Source of the DNA: Phoronis ovalis
Lineage: Eukaryota > Phoronida > Phoronidae
Assembly (NCBI GenBank): GCA_028565635.1
Contig: JAOXYB010026268.1
Location: 1-15,786, forward strand
Reading direction: 5' to 3'
Length of the DNA: 15,786 bases
In this document: positions 13,327 to 15,786 of the stretch, piece after piece
Position numbering within the stretch: position 1 is the stretch's first letter
How the letters are laid out: each line of letters opens with the position of its first letter
Translations under genes and position numbers: made by a program
Notes under the pieces: model-generated
Told to the model about the DNA's origin: nothing
The model's database searches: none
The model's input: only the letters and a program-made list of their open reading frames with translations

Positions 13327-15786
13327 ATTTATTGACAATTTTAAATAAGTCTTAAAAATATATTTTTGATACTTTTTGTTTTTATATTATTCTGATATTT
13401 TTGTTAAAGATCTAATTAAAATATAAATTGAATTCATTACTTTAATGCTTTGCAGTTTAATTTAAATGAGGTTTATGTCCTTGACAGACCAGGGATTTTG
13501 AGACTGGGGGTTACCATGTTGGTTAGGGACGGATTATATAGGTATATTTTCAGCTATTCAGTCTCCTAGAATTGTTTTGCTGAAGACCCAGATTCTCTAT
13601 AATTATACCATTTATGTATAATAAGATAATACCTTTCTCCTGTCTTAGTAGTAAGTGTAACACTATGCCTCAGCTTGAAATGAGAGAAGGTGCTCTGTTA
13701 TTGGCTTATAACTTATGGAACAATACTGCTACAGTTAGCAAATGTTTACTTAATAGATTGGTCCAAATAACACTGAAGCTGAATATACTATCAGTGCATG
13801 GGGCTAGAAGAAGGAATACAAGATGTGACAAGGAATACAGCATTTTTTAAAGGATTAGAGGAAAAGAGCAAACAATTTAAAGAGGTTTTATCATGATTTT
13901 AGTATACACAATATATAATGATAGTACTTTTTTTATCAAAATAGTTATGGTAAATAGACTTTTAACCTTGCTTGTATAAAAAATGCATACCAACAATCAC
14001 CATGGGTAAAATTGGTGTAAGGTAAAAAAGCTTTTAAGTGGTCATCTCATAATCTGGTCAGCACTATACATTTATTGTTAAAACATACCAATGGTCTGAG
14101 TCAGATTTTTTTGATGGGAATAACCTTTAGCAAATTGTTGTAAAAACTGCAGGGTATCAAATATACAAGTACTTAATGCAGGGGTGTCTCATTGCAATTA
14201 TAATTGGGTCTCTGGCTCCATCTAGATATTTTCGCTTAATTGACTTTGAGTATTCTGAAAAGGGACTTGATCAAAAACACTTTGACCTTGAAAAAATAAG
14301 TTTTAAGAAGGTTTTTAGTCAGAGGCTACAAATTTCAAATCAGGATATGCATCATTTACCTCATCTATATATCTACTGACTTCCATTACATTAAAGACTG
14401 GGAAGGAGAGGAGCATGGAGGTACATTTAATGCAGTGTATACTTTATGCTTAAATTAAAAAAAATATTATATTAAAAATATAGATTCTGTAGGGAATGTT
14501 TCTATAGTATGTGACACATTTAATCATGTTTTTGATGAATTGCATTATTTAATATGCTTAAGGAGATTAGGGAGATTTTTTCATGAGGAAAGACATACAG
14601 CATTTATAAATGAGAGGATTTTATCATAGAACAGATGAACATATATCTATTTACAGGTTATTGAATTAATAAAGAATTTGCTGGCTTATTGCCAGTATGT
14701 GTGGATGAGCCTTTGCTGATTGTAATGAGAATTATTCCCATCAAAAACACTTCAAAATGCTAATTCATTTCTAGAAGATTAAGTTAAAAGGTCAAACAAT
14801 GCAAAATATAAATGAAAATTATTGCAAAGGTAAATGTATATGATTATACCAGTGAATTGTTTGAAATAAGATTGCAATAAAATACAATTAATATTATTAT
14901 TAAGGGATAAAATTGACCTAGTAAATTATGTTATTTACTGATTGTAATTTTAAAATGTAAAAACTGTTGTACTTACGTTTACCAAAATTTTTCTTGTGAT
15001 CATTTTAAACACCTTGAGATGTGCTACATTTCCAAAACATCAGTGACTTTAATGGTTAAAACAATGCCTATATTAGTGCTAAACTGCAGAAAAACAGGAA
15101 ACAAAATTTTTTTAAAGTTTATTATATGTTAATTTCTCTTTTTATTTATGCATATCTCATGCACATATGTATTAAATATATTCATATTAAAATGTTGCAT
15201 GTGTAGCTTTGAAGTTGTTTGAATATTATGTTAAATTAGAGCAAATCCATATAGAGTTCATTATTGATTAATCCATTTGGAGAGATCACTGGACTTCACT
15301 ATCTACTCCCTATATTGGCAGTGTTCCAGTGGAGTGCCTCTATAATTGTAGCCTATAGTGCCTTAACCTGCAATGACCTGGGTTTACTAGAAGCTTGTTT
15401 GTGAGGTTTCCCTCTGTGTTATCCATATCAGATATCTGGATGTGTCATGCTCTGGCTGGTGTTTTTTGACTGGATATAACTGTAGTTTTGCAGACATGGG
15501 AATTGTGGCTGTTCTCTCATTAAATCTCTCCATAGGTAGGTGATTTTTTCCATGCTTTAGCTCAATTACGTCTGCATGAAATAGTTTGATTCTAGCTGTT
15601 TTAATATATATATTTAACATGGTACATTAAACACAACTATATGTATGTTCAGGTAAATACTAGATAATGAAATTTATGAAACAAATAAAATGCAGACTGC
15701 TATTTTATTTGTTTTCGATGTGATTCTATGCAAGTTCAACACTGGTATTTTATTTTCAAATTCCCACTTGCCATTAGGGTCACATG
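13327..15786. other. Non-coding 3' part of the window
   Basis: This part is mostly AT-rich with homopolymer and short ATT runs (for example near 14890-14903). A phase-compatible but unproven exon candidate begins at 13649 after a good pyrimidine-rich acceptor (see findings). Positions 15240-15560 look less AT-rich and hold a minus-strand open frame (15387-15620) after an acceptor-like TTTCATGCAG, but no homology supports it. No terminal gene features, tRNA or rRNA genes were found. Confidence 0.5.

Noticed and set aside
14176-14379. Plus-strand open frame of 67 codons
   Set aside because: Its sequence resembles nothing I recognise and it lacks convincing flanking splice sites; probably chance.
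15387-15620. Possible minus-strand exon of a neighbouring gene
   Set aside because: An acceptor-like TTTCATGCAG precedes the frame and its composition is protein-like, but there is no good donor and no homology, so it is not called.

Overview
This is a piece of an animal nuclear genome, most likely an invertebrate. It is AT-rich. It holds short exons (60-261 bases) separated by GT..AG introns of roughly 100-520 bases, plus decayed interspersed repeats. There is no prokaryotic organisation. The lineage cannot be fixed from this window alone.

Positions 553-9416 (+ strand) carry the middle of one gene, assembled here from 18 exons whose splice phases all agree. The spliced frame stays open for about 1,011 codons. 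It encodes the ectodomain of a polycystin-1 / receptor-for-egg-jelly (REJ) type protein. First come four PKD (Ig-like, polycystic kidney disease) repeats in exons 1-6, then a long REJ module in exons 6-17. The 5' end of the gene (signal peptide and any earlier domains) lies upstream of the window. The GAIN/GPS, PLAT and transmembrane parts usual for polycystin-1 proteins were not found.

The REJ module is split by an unusual insert encoded by exons 11-13. It consists of a Thr-rich mucin-like tract with a 48-base in-frame tandem duplication, a strongly basic Arg/Lys cluster resembling a proprotein-convertase site, and a Gly-rich linker. Exons 11, 12, 13 and 14 all have phase 1 introns on both sides, so any of them can be skipped without breaking the frame.

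The 3' end of the gene is unresolved. Exon 18 (9290-9416) reaches a stop after 42 codons, which would give a secreted, tail-less protein. Alternatively, exon 17 may splice to distant exons, and one weak candidate begins at 13649.

From 9417 to 15786 no convincing gene was seen. This part contains a 5S-rRNA-derived SINE-like element (about 12275-12476), a diverged dispersed repeat present twice (about 10891-11165 and 13051-13326), short ATT microsatellites and AT-rich sequence. A second, tRNA-derived SINE-like element lies in the intron before exon 11 (about 5770-5960).
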